Origin: Barthelona sp. PAP020
Lineage: Eukaryota; Metamonada: BaSk clade
Reading direction: 5' to 3'
Assembly: GCA_040182905.1 (NCBI GenBank)
Contig: JARQWU010000021.1
Location: 1-64,000, forward strand
Length of the DNA stretch: 64,000 nucleotides
The notes below the pieces were generated by a model. That model was not told where the DNA came from, made no database searches, and worked only from the letters and a program-made list of their open reading frames with translations. The position numbers and the translations under genes are program-made. Every line of letters begins with the position of its first letter. Within the stretch, counting starts at the first letter, position 1. This document shows, in pieces, positions 1-9,161 of the stretch.

Positions 1-86
1 AAGCCTATTTGAGAGAACAAGCAGAAGCTGCAAAAGAAAATGAACAAGAAAAAGATGATGATGAGGATAATGAAAGCGATTATTAA
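1..86 (+). CDS. C-terminal end of an acidic protein (partial at window edge)
   Basis: Reading from base 3, an open frame gives AYLREQAEAAKENEQEKDDD followed by a few more acidic residues and a TAA at 84-86. The gene begins before the window. The Lys/Glu/Asp-rich end looks like a disordered, charged tail such as those of chaperones or nucleolar proteins, but nothing in these 27 residues identifies a family. An overlapping frame starting at base 40 is a shadow of this tail. Confidence 0.5.
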   Translation, partial: AYLREQAEAAKENEQEKDDDEDNESDY

Positions 87-252
87 TTGTAAAGTTAGGT
101 ATAAATTGTGTTGTTATTTATTTTATTCAAATGAATCGAATTCAAAATGTCCTCCATCGTGGTTTGCACATTTGGGTGAACTTTATCAAATTGCCCAACA
201 AACAATAATGAAAGATTTGAAAAAGAATGCAAGAAGAAAAAAAGTTTTGAAG

Positions 253-1188
253 TCATTTATTATCAGTTGTATTTAAGTTAGTGGTCAAAAAAATATTAGT
301 GGGTATACCATATGTTCTTTGCAAGAAATCTATCAAAGGTTCAAATTTTTCATTAAATTTTAGCAGCAATTGGTTATCATTTTGCTTTAAATAGTATTGT
401 TTATTGTTGATTTCAAATAAATTTGAATTTAGTTTTGTTGGAGAAATTTGAAAATTTTCCCATCCATTCTTGATCAAAATTTTATTAACACAATTTATAC
501 AATGTAAAATATTGCAACTTTCAAAAGAAATCTTATTTCTGTGTGGTTTTCCTTTTTCCAAATTAAAAATATCTTTGAAATCAAAATGATACACTTCATT
601 TAATTTTTCTACTAGAACACAATTTTCAATGAACAATTGATCGTTTTCTTTTTTTACATGCTCGTACTTTTGTTTTGTCTTCTGATTCTCAAGAATTAAC
701 ATTTGATTGTGAATTTCGCAACTACGAAATTTTGTTGAATAAAAATCAATTTCTTTTGATGAATATTTAACAATTTCTCCTAAAACATGAAAATGTTTTG
801 ATATTTCATTTGTATTTACATCACTTGTTGAAAAATTTTCAAAACTTGATTTCAGACTTTTGAGGGTGTTAAAAATTTCATCCAAATCTTTGGATAATGA
901 AGAATTAACTAACTTATTTGAACAAAATGTTCTTCCTTTTTCCAAATGAACAATCTCTTTTGATTCTGCTTGAAATTTCTTTTCACCACAATCAATATCT
1001 TTTCTATACATTTCATAATCACATATTTGTTTATACGAATTGATTTCATTCCGTAAACTTTCATTTTCTTTTGCAATTGCATTGTATTTCTTTAGTAATT
1101 TGTCATATTCAATTCTTAACTTCTTGATATTGTCATTATTATTTGAATTCGATAATGAATTGAGCAAAACCGACAAACTATGATTCAT
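253..1188 (-). CDS. Coiled-coil protein of unknown function (311 aa)
   Basis: A complete ATG-to-stop frame with no recognised domain. Residues about 20-60 and 165-205 have heptad-like patterns rich in Lys, Glu, Asn and Leu (for example KKLRIEYDKLLKKYNAIAKE), predicting coiled coil. The region around residues 225-300 contains scattered Cys (HCINCVNKIL) and looks globular. There is no signal peptide or membrane segment. It is transcribed in the same direction as the proteasome gene that lies 40 bases upstream of it (its stop is at 1228). A structural or scaffold role is possible but is only inference from the coiled coil. Confidence 0.7.
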   Translation of the reverse strand: MNHSLSVLLNSLSNSNNNDNIKKLRIEYDKLLKKYNAIAKENESLRNEINSYKQICDYEMYRKDIDCGEKKFQAESKEIVHLEKGRTFCSNKLVNSSLSKDLDEIFNTLKSLKSSFENFSTSDVNTNEISKHFHVLGEIVKYSSKEIDFYSTKFRSCEIHNQMLILENQKTKQKYEHVKKENDQLFIENCVLVEKLNEVYHFDFKDIFNLEKGKPHRNKISFESCNILHCINCVNKILIKNGWENFQISPTKLNSNLFEINNKQYYLKQNDNQLLLKFNEKFEPLIDFLQRTYGIPTNIFLTTNLNTTDNK

Positions 1189-1227
1189 TTGAATAAAAGA
1201 AAAAAAAAAAGAAAATCATATGACAGT

Positions 1228-1988
1228 TTATTCTTGTTCATCAACTTGTTGTTCTTTTTCATCACTCAATCTTTCAACGATATTCTTAATGGTATCAGCA
1301 TCCAAGAATTCAACATCATTCTGTGTAATAACAGCAATTTCTACAGTTTTATTACTATCAACAACTTCTAACAGACTTTTAACAGCTAAATCAATGGTAG
1401 ATTCACAATTTAATTCTGGTTCCCAGTTCTTTTCCAAGAATTCAGTCACCATTTTTGAATTTTTACCAACAGCATGAGCAAACCATTCAGTTTTGATACC
1501 TGAGGGCTGTGTGACATATAAACATGGTTTTCCTTCATTTGAAATACCTCCTAATAAACACATGACACCAAAAGGTCGCACACCAGAAGATTGTGTATAT
1601 TTTTGTTGAGTCTCAGCCAAGAAACGAGCAATATGATTGATGCTAGCTGGTTCTCCCATAGTTAATCTGTAAGATTGAGCTTCTCTACAAGCTTTATTGA
1701 CTAATACACGTCCATCAGCAGTAATTCCTGCAAAAGCAACACAAGCATGGTCATCAACTCTGCATAACTTTTTCACAGTTCGATTATCTTGTAATTTTTG
1801 GGCAGATTTCATTTCAACAGCTAAAACTACACAATCAGCACCAACAACACCAACCTAAAAGAGTTAGAAATTCATCAAATACAATAAAATACTGCACATG
1901 TTCCTTTTTTCACAGCTTCTGTAGCATATTGAACTTGAAGTAACTGTCCATCGGGGGAAAATACAGTGATTGCACGATCGTAACGCAT
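1228..1988 (-). CDS. PSMA7: 20S proteasome subunit alpha type-7 (alpha-4), one intron
   Basis: Non-catalytic alpha-ring subunit of the 20S proteasome. Two exons (1988-1893 and 1854-1228) join in frame to 240 residues. Exon 1 encodes the diagnostic alpha N-terminus [20 protein letters not shown] followed by YATEAVKKG, the segment that helps gate the ring. Exon 2 continues [14 protein letters not shown], then [31 protein letters not shown] and [12 protein letters not shown], the order seen in PSMA7/alpha-4 rather than the other alpha subunits. The C-terminal tail is acidic ([11 protein letters not shown]). An annotation without splicing would start at the internal Met at 1812 and lose the conserved N-terminus. 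The start lies 57 bases from that of the divergent DUF2589-like gene, suggesting a shared promoter. Confidence 0.93.
1855..1892 (-). other. Spliceosomal intron of PSMA7 (38 bases)
   Basis: Read on the minus strand it begins GTATTTTATT and ends TTTCTAACTCTTTTAG. Removing it restores the conserved alpha-subunit sequence [14 protein letters not shown] in phase 0. The TCTAAC element lies close to the acceptor. Confidence 0.9.
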
Positions 1989-2045
1989 GGTAATATGAAA
2001 AAACAATTCTTGAACAGGAGATGTATTGCATTTTTTTTATCATTG

Positions 2046-2675
2046 ATGACAGATGTTTTAAAAAGTTTAGACATCGGTCAAGTTATTACCGAACCGTTAA
2101 TTGAAACATTAAATGCTCAAGCATTGTTGTCAAGCAGCACACTTAATTTTATCAAAGAGCTTTGTTTCAAATCTGATGAAAATGATGAAGAAGAAGACGA
2201 AGATCTCCTTGAATTTGGAGATACTGATGAGTTGAATGAAAATGAAGATGAAGAAAGTGAAAATGCAGAATCTGATAACAAAGCAAAACTTGCAACTCTT
2301 CCAGTTAATTGGGACATAGAGGGAACGAAAATTCGATTTGATGTTCCGATGTTGTGTTTAGTCCATATTCCCAATTTGCAAATTGAAACTTTTGATGTGT
2401 CATTTTCTTTGGAAGTACACCAACATTCATACACATCTAAATCTCGAAGTGAGCACAAATCATGGACTTATACAAAATACTCTGCTTTTAGTTCTACTAA
2501 ACGATGGGGAGGATCGCGAAGTACCACATCTAAGTTTACTCGAAGTACTGATACTACGAGTAAATATAATATTCATGTGAGAGCGAAGAATAAAGGTCCC
2601 ACTGAAGGGATGAGTCGTATTGTTAATTTAATGAATAAAATGATATCAAACACACCAGAATTTAGTTCTCAGTGA
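2046..2675 (+). CDS. DUF2589-like protein with acidic insert (209 aa)
   Basis: The N-terminal part (LKSLDIGQVITEPLIETLNA, then QALLSSSTLNFI) and the C-terminal part (RFDVPMLCLVHIPNLQIETF with VSFSLEV, a Ser/Thr/Arg-rich linker, then YNIHVRAKNKGPTEGMSRIV and NLMNKMI) follow the layout I know for DUF2589: an amphipathic start, two beta segments with a 'P-L-L-x-L-V-P-I-P-x-L-R-I' core, and a 'P-x-G-L-x-R-L-L' end. The family's function is unknown. I know it mainly from bacteria, so presence here suggests lateral transfer, or a wider family than I know. An acidic run at residues about 44-75 is an added disordered segment. I chose the Met at 2046 because the 17 upstream codons would run to within 6 bases of the divergent PSMA7 start and resemble nothing. 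Confidence 0.65.
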   Translation: MTDVLKSLDIGQVITEPLIETLNAQALLSSSTLNFIKELCFKSDENDEEEDEDLLEFGDTDELNENEDEESENAESDNKAKLATLPVNWDIEGTKIRFDVPMLCLVHIPNLQIETFDVSFSLEVHQHSYTSKSRSEHKSWTYTKYSAFSSTKRWGGSRSTTSKFTRSTDTTSKYNIHVRAKNKGPTEGMSRIVNLMNKMISNTPEFSSQ

Positions 2676-2889
2676 TATTTTATGTGTATTTGGCTTGTAT
2701 ATTTTGTAAATTGAATGTTGATTGAATATTTGTTATTTGTTTTCTCACAGCTGCAATTTTTCGTCAAAAAATAATAACAGCTGGTTTTGAAGGGGTCATT
2801 TAACTTTGGTGTTCAAAATAAAAAGTGAATCAAGTTCTATTTTAAAAATTGTATTTAGCTTTTTACTGTGATTTATTCGAAAGTCAAGG

Positions 2890-5316
2890 ATGTCGAAAAC
2901 ATCTCGAAAGATCATACCTGGAGAATTTGAAATATTGAAGGATGAAGAAATGTTGATAATTCATTTTGAAACTGAAACTACAACTTTTGATGAAAATAAT
3001 ACCATTATTAATTCAGAAAATCAACAATATCAGCGAAAAGTTAATTTGAAAGGAATAGTCAATGAAGATATTGAAGCTTTTGCTTCAGAAATTTATGAGA
3101 AGTCACATAAAATAATGTCTAAGATGAGATTACCTGAGTTAATTGGCCTGTTGCAAGAATATCAGGAAGAGTTGTATGAAGTTGAGATGGATAATACTTC
3201 AAATATTTCAATGAACCTCTTGAACCTCGTCAAAACTTGTTATATACCGCCTAAACCAACAAAAACCAAAGTTTCAATGAAATCAATTGATAATGTTTAC
3301 ATGGAAATGTTGTATGAAATTGATGACAATTCAGAAGTTGCCAAAGAAGCCATATTGTGTATCATTGAACTGTCTAAGAATTTGAACAATCTGGAAGTAA
3401 TTATTGAAAATGTACCTTTGATGAATATTTTGACCAGAGTTTTAGGAGATATAACAGCTTATGAAAAAAATGCTACTGAAAGGGATATTTCAGCAAACTT
3501 GTATTTGGTGTATTTTTTTTATTTGCTTTCTTGTCAACAAAGTATTGATGTTGAAACTGGTATTCCATATTCTCCCAGTATTGCTGTTTTGTACAATCAT
3601 AACATTATTGATATGATCATGAGCAATTTAAAGGCTCAAATTACACTATTTCAAGAAGAACAAAAGCGTGTAAAAGCTTTGGTCAAAGACAAATCTGCGG
3701 ATGCAAGGGATGAGCTGAAATACTTCAAAAATTTTCAAAAACGACAAATTAATTTATTGGTTGTGTGTTTGAATCTTTTAAGAAACCTTATTGCCAACCC
3801 TGAGGTTGAAAAACGGTTGTTAGAAAAAAAGAAATTAATTCAAACGCTGATTGTATTGATGAAATGCTACCCATTAAAATCAGATTCTAACCGTTCATTG
3901 AATGCATTGTATACACTTGTTCTAGCCTTATTATGGCAATTCAGCATTATGAAACCGAATAAAGACACATTAAAGAAACACAAATTTCCAAAAATGATAT
4001 TTGACATGCTTGTTTATTTTGACAAATTGGACATCACTGTTTTAGAGTTGTTATTGCGAACTCTTTACAACCTTTGTTTTGATGAAGAAATTCGAAGAAG
4101 TCTCGTTTCACAACATAATATTCTTGGGTTCTTTAATTCTTTTCTTAGCAGTATTCGTCAATATACAGTGATACACACATATATTTTCAAAATTTTGTAT
4201 TTAATTACCAGAGATCAGTCATCTAACACTATTTTAGCTGAAGATCATGATTTAATCATAAGATTGCATGCCATTATTTGTGATTATCCGGAAGAGAATT
4301 TACCCGTTGAGTTTACTTGTGCCTTAATTAATATGAGTCATAATTTTGATGCTACATATACTCTATTTGCTTGTGGTATGGAAGTTGACACAATTGTTGA
4401 GGTATTCAAGGCTTTAGACAAAGCAATTGCATCTGGACATCCTGTTAACTTCGATATCAATGAATATTTGGTTAATGGTGTCTTTTCAATTATCGATCGA
4501 TATCATACATATAAAGACTTCTTATTGTTGAAATTGCTTTTAGTTATGTACAGATCCTTGTTGAAGAATCCAAATCATCCTCATACTAAAGTCTTTGGAA
4601 GATGTTTGAGTATTAGTTTGAGTAAAATCATTGTTCCCATCATGGAAAGCATTGATGAAGCTCATATCGTAATTGGATTTGAATTTTTGGGACTATCTCT
4701 TGCTTTGGATAAAGATATTCAGGTACAACAATTGATTAATCATGGAATAGTCAGTTTTATTGGTAATTTATTCCAAAAACCTTTAGCAGATGATCTTTGG
4801 TTGGCTAGTATTCATATTTTAGTTGAATTGATAACCAACTTTGATATTTGTCATCAAATATGCGATACAGGGATAGCAGCTTTAGTAGCTGATAGACTTC
4901 ATCATTATTTCTTTGATGACACAATTGTTATTGAGTCTTTAATGTTGTTGTATAAGTTATGTTTTGATGATGAAGCCAGGTATTATCTGGTATCTGAAAC
5001 ATCGTTTGTTAGTCAAATTGTATTTATTTTTGGAGACTTAAATGAGTCCATACAAACAATTTTGGAGGACCTGTTTGCTTTACTTATCGAGTCAGATCCT
5101 TTGGGTGAAATTGAGGTTCCTCTAAACAACATTGAATTTACTTTTGATTACAAAAAGTTTGGTGATATACAAAATACTTATAAAGCATCATATGAACAAG
5201 AATATGATGCAAGCCCCCTTTCTTTTTCAAATAGAAATGTTCAAAGTTTGAAAGAAATCTTAAAGAAAAGAAGATTTGAAGTGTGGAATATTGAATGGAT
5301 TCAGGAAATGGATTGA
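2890..5316 (+). CDS. KAP3: Kinesin-associated protein 3 (KAP3), kinesin-2 accessory subunit
   Basis: The 808-residue armadillo-repeat protein binds the tails of the heterodimeric kinesin-2 motor that carries anterograde intraflagellar transport trains and other cargo. The N-terminus shows the KAP family opening (IIPGEFEILKDEEMLIIHFE, then a Lys-Gly-Ile conserved stretch). The rest is repeated armadillo helices, including LLVVCLNLLRNLIANPEVEK, LELLLRTLYNLCFDEEIRRS and FTCALINMSHNFD. Length matches the family (about 790). Its presence argues strongly that the organism builds flagella. The start ATG follows AT-rich spacer with no upstream Met in frame. The gene ends in TGA shortly before the assembly gap. 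Confidence 0.9.
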   Translation: MSKTSRKIIPGEFEILKDEEMLIIHFETETTTFDENNTIINSENQQYQRKVNLKGIVNEDIEAFASEIYEKSHKIMSKMRLPELIGLLQEYQEELYEVEMDNTSNISMNLLNLVKTCYIPPKPTKTKVSMKSIDNVYMEMLYEIDDNSEVAKEAILCIIELSKNLNNLEVIIENVPLMNILTRVLGDITAYEKNATERDISANLYLVYFFYLLSCQQSIDVETGIPYSPSIAVLYNHNIIDMIMSNLKAQITLFQEEQKRVKALVKDKSADARDELKYFKNFQKRQINLLVVCLNLLRNLIANPEVEKRLLEKKKLIQTLIVLMKCYPLKSDSNRSLNALYTLVLALLWQFSIMKPNKDTLKKHKFPKMIFDMLVYFDKLDITVLELLLRTLYNLCFDEEIRRSLVSQHNILGFFNSFLSSIRQYTVIHTYIFKILYLITRDQSSNTILAEDHDLIIRLHAIICDYPEENLPVEFTCALINMSHNFDATYTLFACGMEVDTIVEVFKALDKAIASGHPVNFDINEYLVNGVFSIIDRYHTYKDFLLLKLLLVMYRSLLKNPNHPHTKVFGRCLSISLSKIIVPIMESIDEAHIVIGFEFLGLSLALDKDIQVQQLINHGIVSFIGNLFQKPLADDLWLASIHILVELITNFDICHQICDTGIAALVADRLHHYFFDDTIVIESLMLLYKLCFDDEARYYLVSETSFVSQIVFIFGDLNESIQTILEDLFALLIESDPLGEIEVPLNNIEFTFDYKKFGDIQNTYKASYEQEYDASPLSFSNRNVQSLKEILKKRRFEVWNIEWIQEMD

Positions 5317-6181
5317 TTTTCAATTTTTATATGCGAATATTATTATTATAAACGATTTTTGTCCTTATTTATTGTTGTTAATATCTAAAAGTTTATAAAT
5401 CATGTTCAAAATGATTTTTTTATCCGTGAATAATTTTTTTCATTGATTACACAAACCAAATGGTCTATTCTTTGCTCTCTTATGAAAATAAGTTGACGTT
5501 CTTAAAAACAATTTAATAACAAATTAAATAANNNNNNNNNNNNNNNNNNNNNNNNNNNNNNNNNNNNNNNNNNNNNNNNNNNNNNNNNNNNNNNNNNNNN
5601 NNNNNNNNNNNNNNNNNNNNNNNNNNNNNNNNNNNNNNNNNNNNNNNNNNNNNNNNNNNNNNNNNNNNNNNNNNNNNNNNNNNNNNNNNNNNNNNNNNNN
5701 NNNNNNNNNNNNNNNNNNNNNNNNNNNNNNNNNNNNNNNNNNNNNNNNNNNNNNNNNNNNNNNNNNNNNNNNNNNNNNNNNNNNNNNNNNNNNNNNNNNN
5801 NNNNNNNNNNNNNNNNNNNNNNNNNNNNNNNNNNNNNNNNNNNNNNNNNNNNNNNNNNNNNNNNNNNNNNNNNNNNNNNNNNNNNNNNNNNNNNNNNNNN
5901 NNNNNNNNNNNNNNNNNNNNNNNNNNNNNNNNNNNNNNNNNNNNNNNNNNNNNNNNNNNNNNNNNNNNNNNNNNNNNNNNNNNNNNNNNTTTTTCTTTCC
6001 AAAAAACAATAAATATTCAATTCAATTTATATTTCTCAATATTTATTCATAATAACAAGAGTTTCTTTTTTTTTTTTGGCCTTTTTGCATGAAAATTAGA
6101 GCAAAATCTGCACAAACAAACAAAAAATGAAAATAAATTGTTAAAAAAGAAAGTTGAAAATTTTTCATTTCTGTTAATCAT
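5317..6181. other. Intergenic region holding the assembly gap
   Basis: The readable parts (5317-5531 and 5990-6181) are AT-rich with homopolymer A/T runs. No reading frame or RNA gene is visible. Anything within the gap is unknown. Confidence 0.6.
5532..5989. other. Assembly gap (458 N)
   Basis: A run of N. Open frames across it are artefacts of the unknown bases. Confidence 1.
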
Positions 6182-8062
6182 ATGTCAATTCCATTAATCA
6201 TTGATTATGGAGCACATAGCATTAAAGTAGGTTATGCAGGAGATTTGGATCCAACGATACAATTGAACAATATCACTGCCAAATTTAAAAACAGAACAAC
6301 GAATGAAACTGTTCTTCTTTATGGGTACGAAAATGAAGATATGGATATTTATAGACAAACAATTCGTTCCCCAGTTGATGGTAATCTCTTTTCGAATATG
6401 CAATGGAATGAATTGATATTTGACCACATTTTTGAAGAGATGTCCTTGGGGTATTCAAATGATAACAAAGTTATGAATTCGTTGGGGTGTCCTGTTATAT
6501 GTACAGAAGCACCAGGTAATACTTGGTGGAGTCGACGATTATTTCACGAGCTTTTATTTGAAGCTTATTCAGCACCAACTGTTTTAACTGGTGTCGATTC
6601 GTTATTTGCAACTGAGTTATATTGTAATCATCACATTGATTTTTCAAATGAAATTGCATCACAGTCAAACAGATTTTTATTATCTCCCAATGATCCCTTA
6701 ATTGTTATTGATGTTGGTAGTAATTTTACTCATATATATCCAATGGAAAATAGAGCAAATGATGGATATTATCCCATTTGGGAATGTGCTGCTCGACTAC
6801 CTTTTGGAGGAAGTGATGTGAGTAATCAATTGATGAGCAGGTTGCATTTTCATTATCCAGCATTGCTTACTGAACCAAATTTTTCATCTTTAAGATATAT
6901 TGAACAAATAAAGCATCAATTTTGTTACATTCCACCAATTTATCTTTCTGAATTGAGAAAATGGACTCAAGACAAAATATCAAATGTTAGTCATATTTGT
7001 TTTAACAATAATGCTATTAAACAGTTGGAGGAAGATGCATACCAGTATGAAAATGGAATTAAAATTGAGATTGAACATCCTTGGAAAACTGGAGAGCGTG
7101 ATAAATGGTTGAATGATACATTGACAACATATCAAAATCTGATATCAGAAATAAAGAATTATCAAAGACAAAAAGAAGACAGACATGCAGCACAGTCAAA
7201 AAGATTACGAACTATTTCCGAAAAACGCTCTGCTTCTGTTCCTGCAAAAGGAAAAAGACGTAGTAGAAGTCGAACTCCTCAAGTTGAGGAAGATCAATTC
7301 GGTTTACAAGAGGAAGATTGGGCTATTTATCATGAAGTTAGTATTGAAGAGTTAGAAGCAAAAATTGCCAAAACAAGAGCTCTAACTGAAGAACTTGAAG
7401 CTCTGTTGGTTCGTTGGGATGATGATTTTATTCCTCAAATGCGTACCAGGTTAGGAGCTGTTGATGGTCCTTGGTCAATATTAACTACGGGTCGATTACC
7501 CAGGGATTTACATTTTGAAAATGTTTGGTATTTCGATGATCATATGCTTTTGAAAGAGTTATCTCCTTTATCAACGCGTAAAAGCGATGATACTGAAAAA
7601 CCAGTTTATAATCGTAGTTTTTTCAATTTTATTCATTTGAGTCATGAAAAAATTACTGCACCAGAGATATTGTTTCAACCTAACATCATTGGGTATAATA
7701 TAGCAGGAATTTCTGATGCGACTTTGCAAGTTGTTGAATCTTTATCCAAGCAATATGCTGAAATAAAGAATTTAAATGTGTTTGTTACTGGAGGAGCCTC
7801 GAATATGAGGGGGTTTTCTGAAAGAATAATGACAGATTTGACATGTAATTTGCCAATAGCCACAAAAATCAATGTTTTACAAACTGATGATAGTCAATTA
7901 GATGCTTTTAGAGGTATGAGTTACGTTGGTAGTTCTTTTGAAGATTATGAAGCAATGGCTTTGACTGCAGATGAGTATTTTGAACAAGGAATTGAACGAA
8001 TAATAGAAAAGAGCAACAGATTAAGCAATAAATATTATTCACCTTACAAAGGTAAGAAGTGA
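6182..8062 (+). CDS. ARP5: Actin-related protein 5 (INO80 chromatin remodelling complex)
   Basis: An actin-fold protein of 626 residues, close to the ARP5 family length. The N-terminus LIIDYGAHSIKVGYAGDLDP is the actin phosphate-1 region, VIDVGSNFTHIYP the phosphate-2 loop, and NVFVTGGASNMRGFSERI the adenosine loop. A large charged insertion (residues about 300-410) with coiled-coil segments, a basic stretch (KGKRRSRSRTP) and the motif FGLQEEDWAIY, followed by ITAPEILFQPNIIGYNIAGI, are hallmarks of ARP5 rather than actin, ARP2/3 or ARP6/8. ARP5 with IES6 couples ATPase activity to nucleosome sliding. The start ATG is the first Met; the upstream spacer is A/T homopolymer rich. Nuclear function is inferred from the family. 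Confidence 0.85.
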   Translation: MSIPLIIDYGAHSIKVGYAGDLDPTIQLNNITAKFKNRTTNETVLLYGYENEDMDIYRQTIRSPVDGNLFSNMQWNELIFDHIFEEMSLGYSNDNKVMNSLGCPVICTEAPGNTWWSRRLFHELLFEAYSAPTVLTGVDSLFATELYCNHHIDFSNEIASQSNRFLLSPNDPLIVIDVGSNFTHIYPMENRANDGYYPIWECAARLPFGGSDVSNQLMSRLHFHYPALLTEPNFSSLRYIEQIKHQFCYIPPIYLSELRKWTQDKISNVSHICFNNNAIKQLEEDAYQYENGIKIEIEHPWKTGERDKWLNDTLTTYQNLISEIKNYQRQKEDRHAAQSKRLRTISEKRSASVPAKGKRRSRSRTPQVEEDQFGLQEEDWAIYHEVSIEELEAKIAKTRALTEELEALLVRWDDDFIPQMRTRLGAVDGPWSILTTGRLPRDLHFENVWYFDDHMLLKELSPLSTRKSDDTEKPVYNRSFFNFIHLSHEKITAPEILFQPNIIGYNIAGISDATLQVVESLSKQYAEIKNLNVFVTGGASNMRGFSERIMTDLTCNLPIATKINVLQTDDSQLDAFRGMSYVGSSFEDYEAMALTADEYFEQGIERIIEKSNRLSNKYYSPYKGKK

Positions 8063-8132
8063 AATAAACCAGACAATTCTTATAAAAAAAAACACACTCT
8101 CTTTTTTCTTTGACAAAGAGAGAACTTTACAT

Positions 8133-8642
8133 TCAATTGAAATGAGTGAAGAACTCATCAGAATCAGAACCATTTATAGCGATACAAACTTCACGAATAC
8201 CTTGACAAATATAGTCCAAAACATCAAAACCAGGTTGAAAAATCGCAAAACCAAAAGTAAAGTTTGTTGAACCTGTGGCAGATTTAGTCCACCACACTTC
8301 AGTATAATTTCCATTTTGAAGAACCTCTTTGAGTGTTTCAAGAGCTTTATCAATACATATTTTATTAGATCTTGTTAATTTTGTCCAATTTGGTCCTGTT
8401 GGAATTCCTAAACTATGTGTTTTCAACTGATCATTGACTTTATTTTGGTCATTATCAATTCTAATGGGTCTCACAACAGCATTTCCACCACCAGTCATCA
8501 AATCATCGGTGTTTTCCCATTGATACTTGTTTTCATTATATATTAATAATCTTCCAGGGAGATTTTTTCGCATCATGGCTCGATAGTCCCCAGTTTTTCC
8601 AAGGTATTTTCTGTCAAACTTCATTGCAATAAAACGTACCAT
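8133..8642 (-). CDS. Unrecognised globular protein (169 aa)
   Basis: A complete frame with no low-complexity sequence, suggesting a folded domain. Notable segments are LMTGGGNAVVRPIRID, SLGIPTGPNWTKL, CIDKALETLKEVL and FGFAIFQPGFDVLDYICQGI. I do not recognise the family. The Gly-rich loop and short mixed alpha/beta pattern look more like small bacterial globular proteins than a typical eukaryotic one, but that is an impression. Its ATG is 42 bases from the ATG of the divergent coiled-coil gene at 8685, so the two probably share a promoter. The spacer contains a T run meeting an A run around a central TCGA. Confidence 0.65.
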   Translation of the reverse strand: MVRFIAMKFDRKYLGKTGDYRAMMRKNLPGRLLIYNENKYQWENTDDLMTGGGNAVVRPIRIDNDQNKVNDQLKTHSLGIPTGPNWTKLTRSNKICIDKALETLKEVLQNGNYTEVWWTKSATGSTNFTFGFAIFQPGFDVLDYICQGIREVCIAINGSDSDEFFTHFN

Positions 8643-8684
8643 TTTTTTTTTCGAAAAAAAAAAAAAATTAATGTTTTTTTAATA

Positions 8685-9017
8685 ATGTTAAACAATGCTA
8701 AAACTGAATTACTGTCTATTTTTAAAGAGTTAGAAGCTCATTGGCAGGTTTTAGAAGCTGAAATTAATGAGATTAATCATGATATTGAAGAATTGGAGCA
8801 ATGTGTTTTAAAATATGGAGACAATTTTAAAGCACCGCTACAATATTTGAAAGACCTTAAAAGATCCAAAAAACAAAAGATGAAGGAGATTATTCAAACA
8901 ATGGAATCTTTTAATTCAAATTTAGATGGTTCTCGTAGATTATTACGTTTATTAGAGAAGGATACACCAATTTCAGTCACAGAGAACTTTGTTCAAAGAA
9001 CCCTTTCAAGGAAATAA
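8685..9017 (+). CDS. Small coiled-coil protein (110 aa)
   Basis: Nearly the whole protein is predicted helix: LLSIFKELEAHWQVLEAEIN and IEELEQCVLKYGDNF show regular heptads, and a second helix (QYLKDLKRSKKQKMKEIIQT) is strongly basic. There is no signal peptide or membrane segment. Size and layout fit a subunit of a helical bundle complex (for example tethering, kinetochore or BLOC-type), but no signature decides. It is divergent from the 169-residue protein at 8133-8642. Confidence 0.6.
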   Translation: MLNNAKTELLSIFKELEAHWQVLEAEINEINHDIEELEQCVLKYGDNFKAPLQYLKDLKRSKKQKMKEIIQTMESFNSNLDGSRRLLRLLEKDTPISVTENFVQRTLSRK

Positions 9018-9161
9018 TTTTTTTTTGTTAGGTTTAAAATAGTGTTGTAAATTATTGTTTTTATTTTTTTGAACATTTTGACCAAGATGTGAAGGAAAGA
9101 GGTTTGACAAATGCCCAAAATAAATGGTTCAAATTTTTATAATAATTTTTTTCTTTTACAA

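Noticed and set aside
40-276. A 78-codon plus-strand frame
   Set aside because: It overlaps the acidic C-terminal tail in another frame and then runs through AT-rich spacer; no homologous motif.
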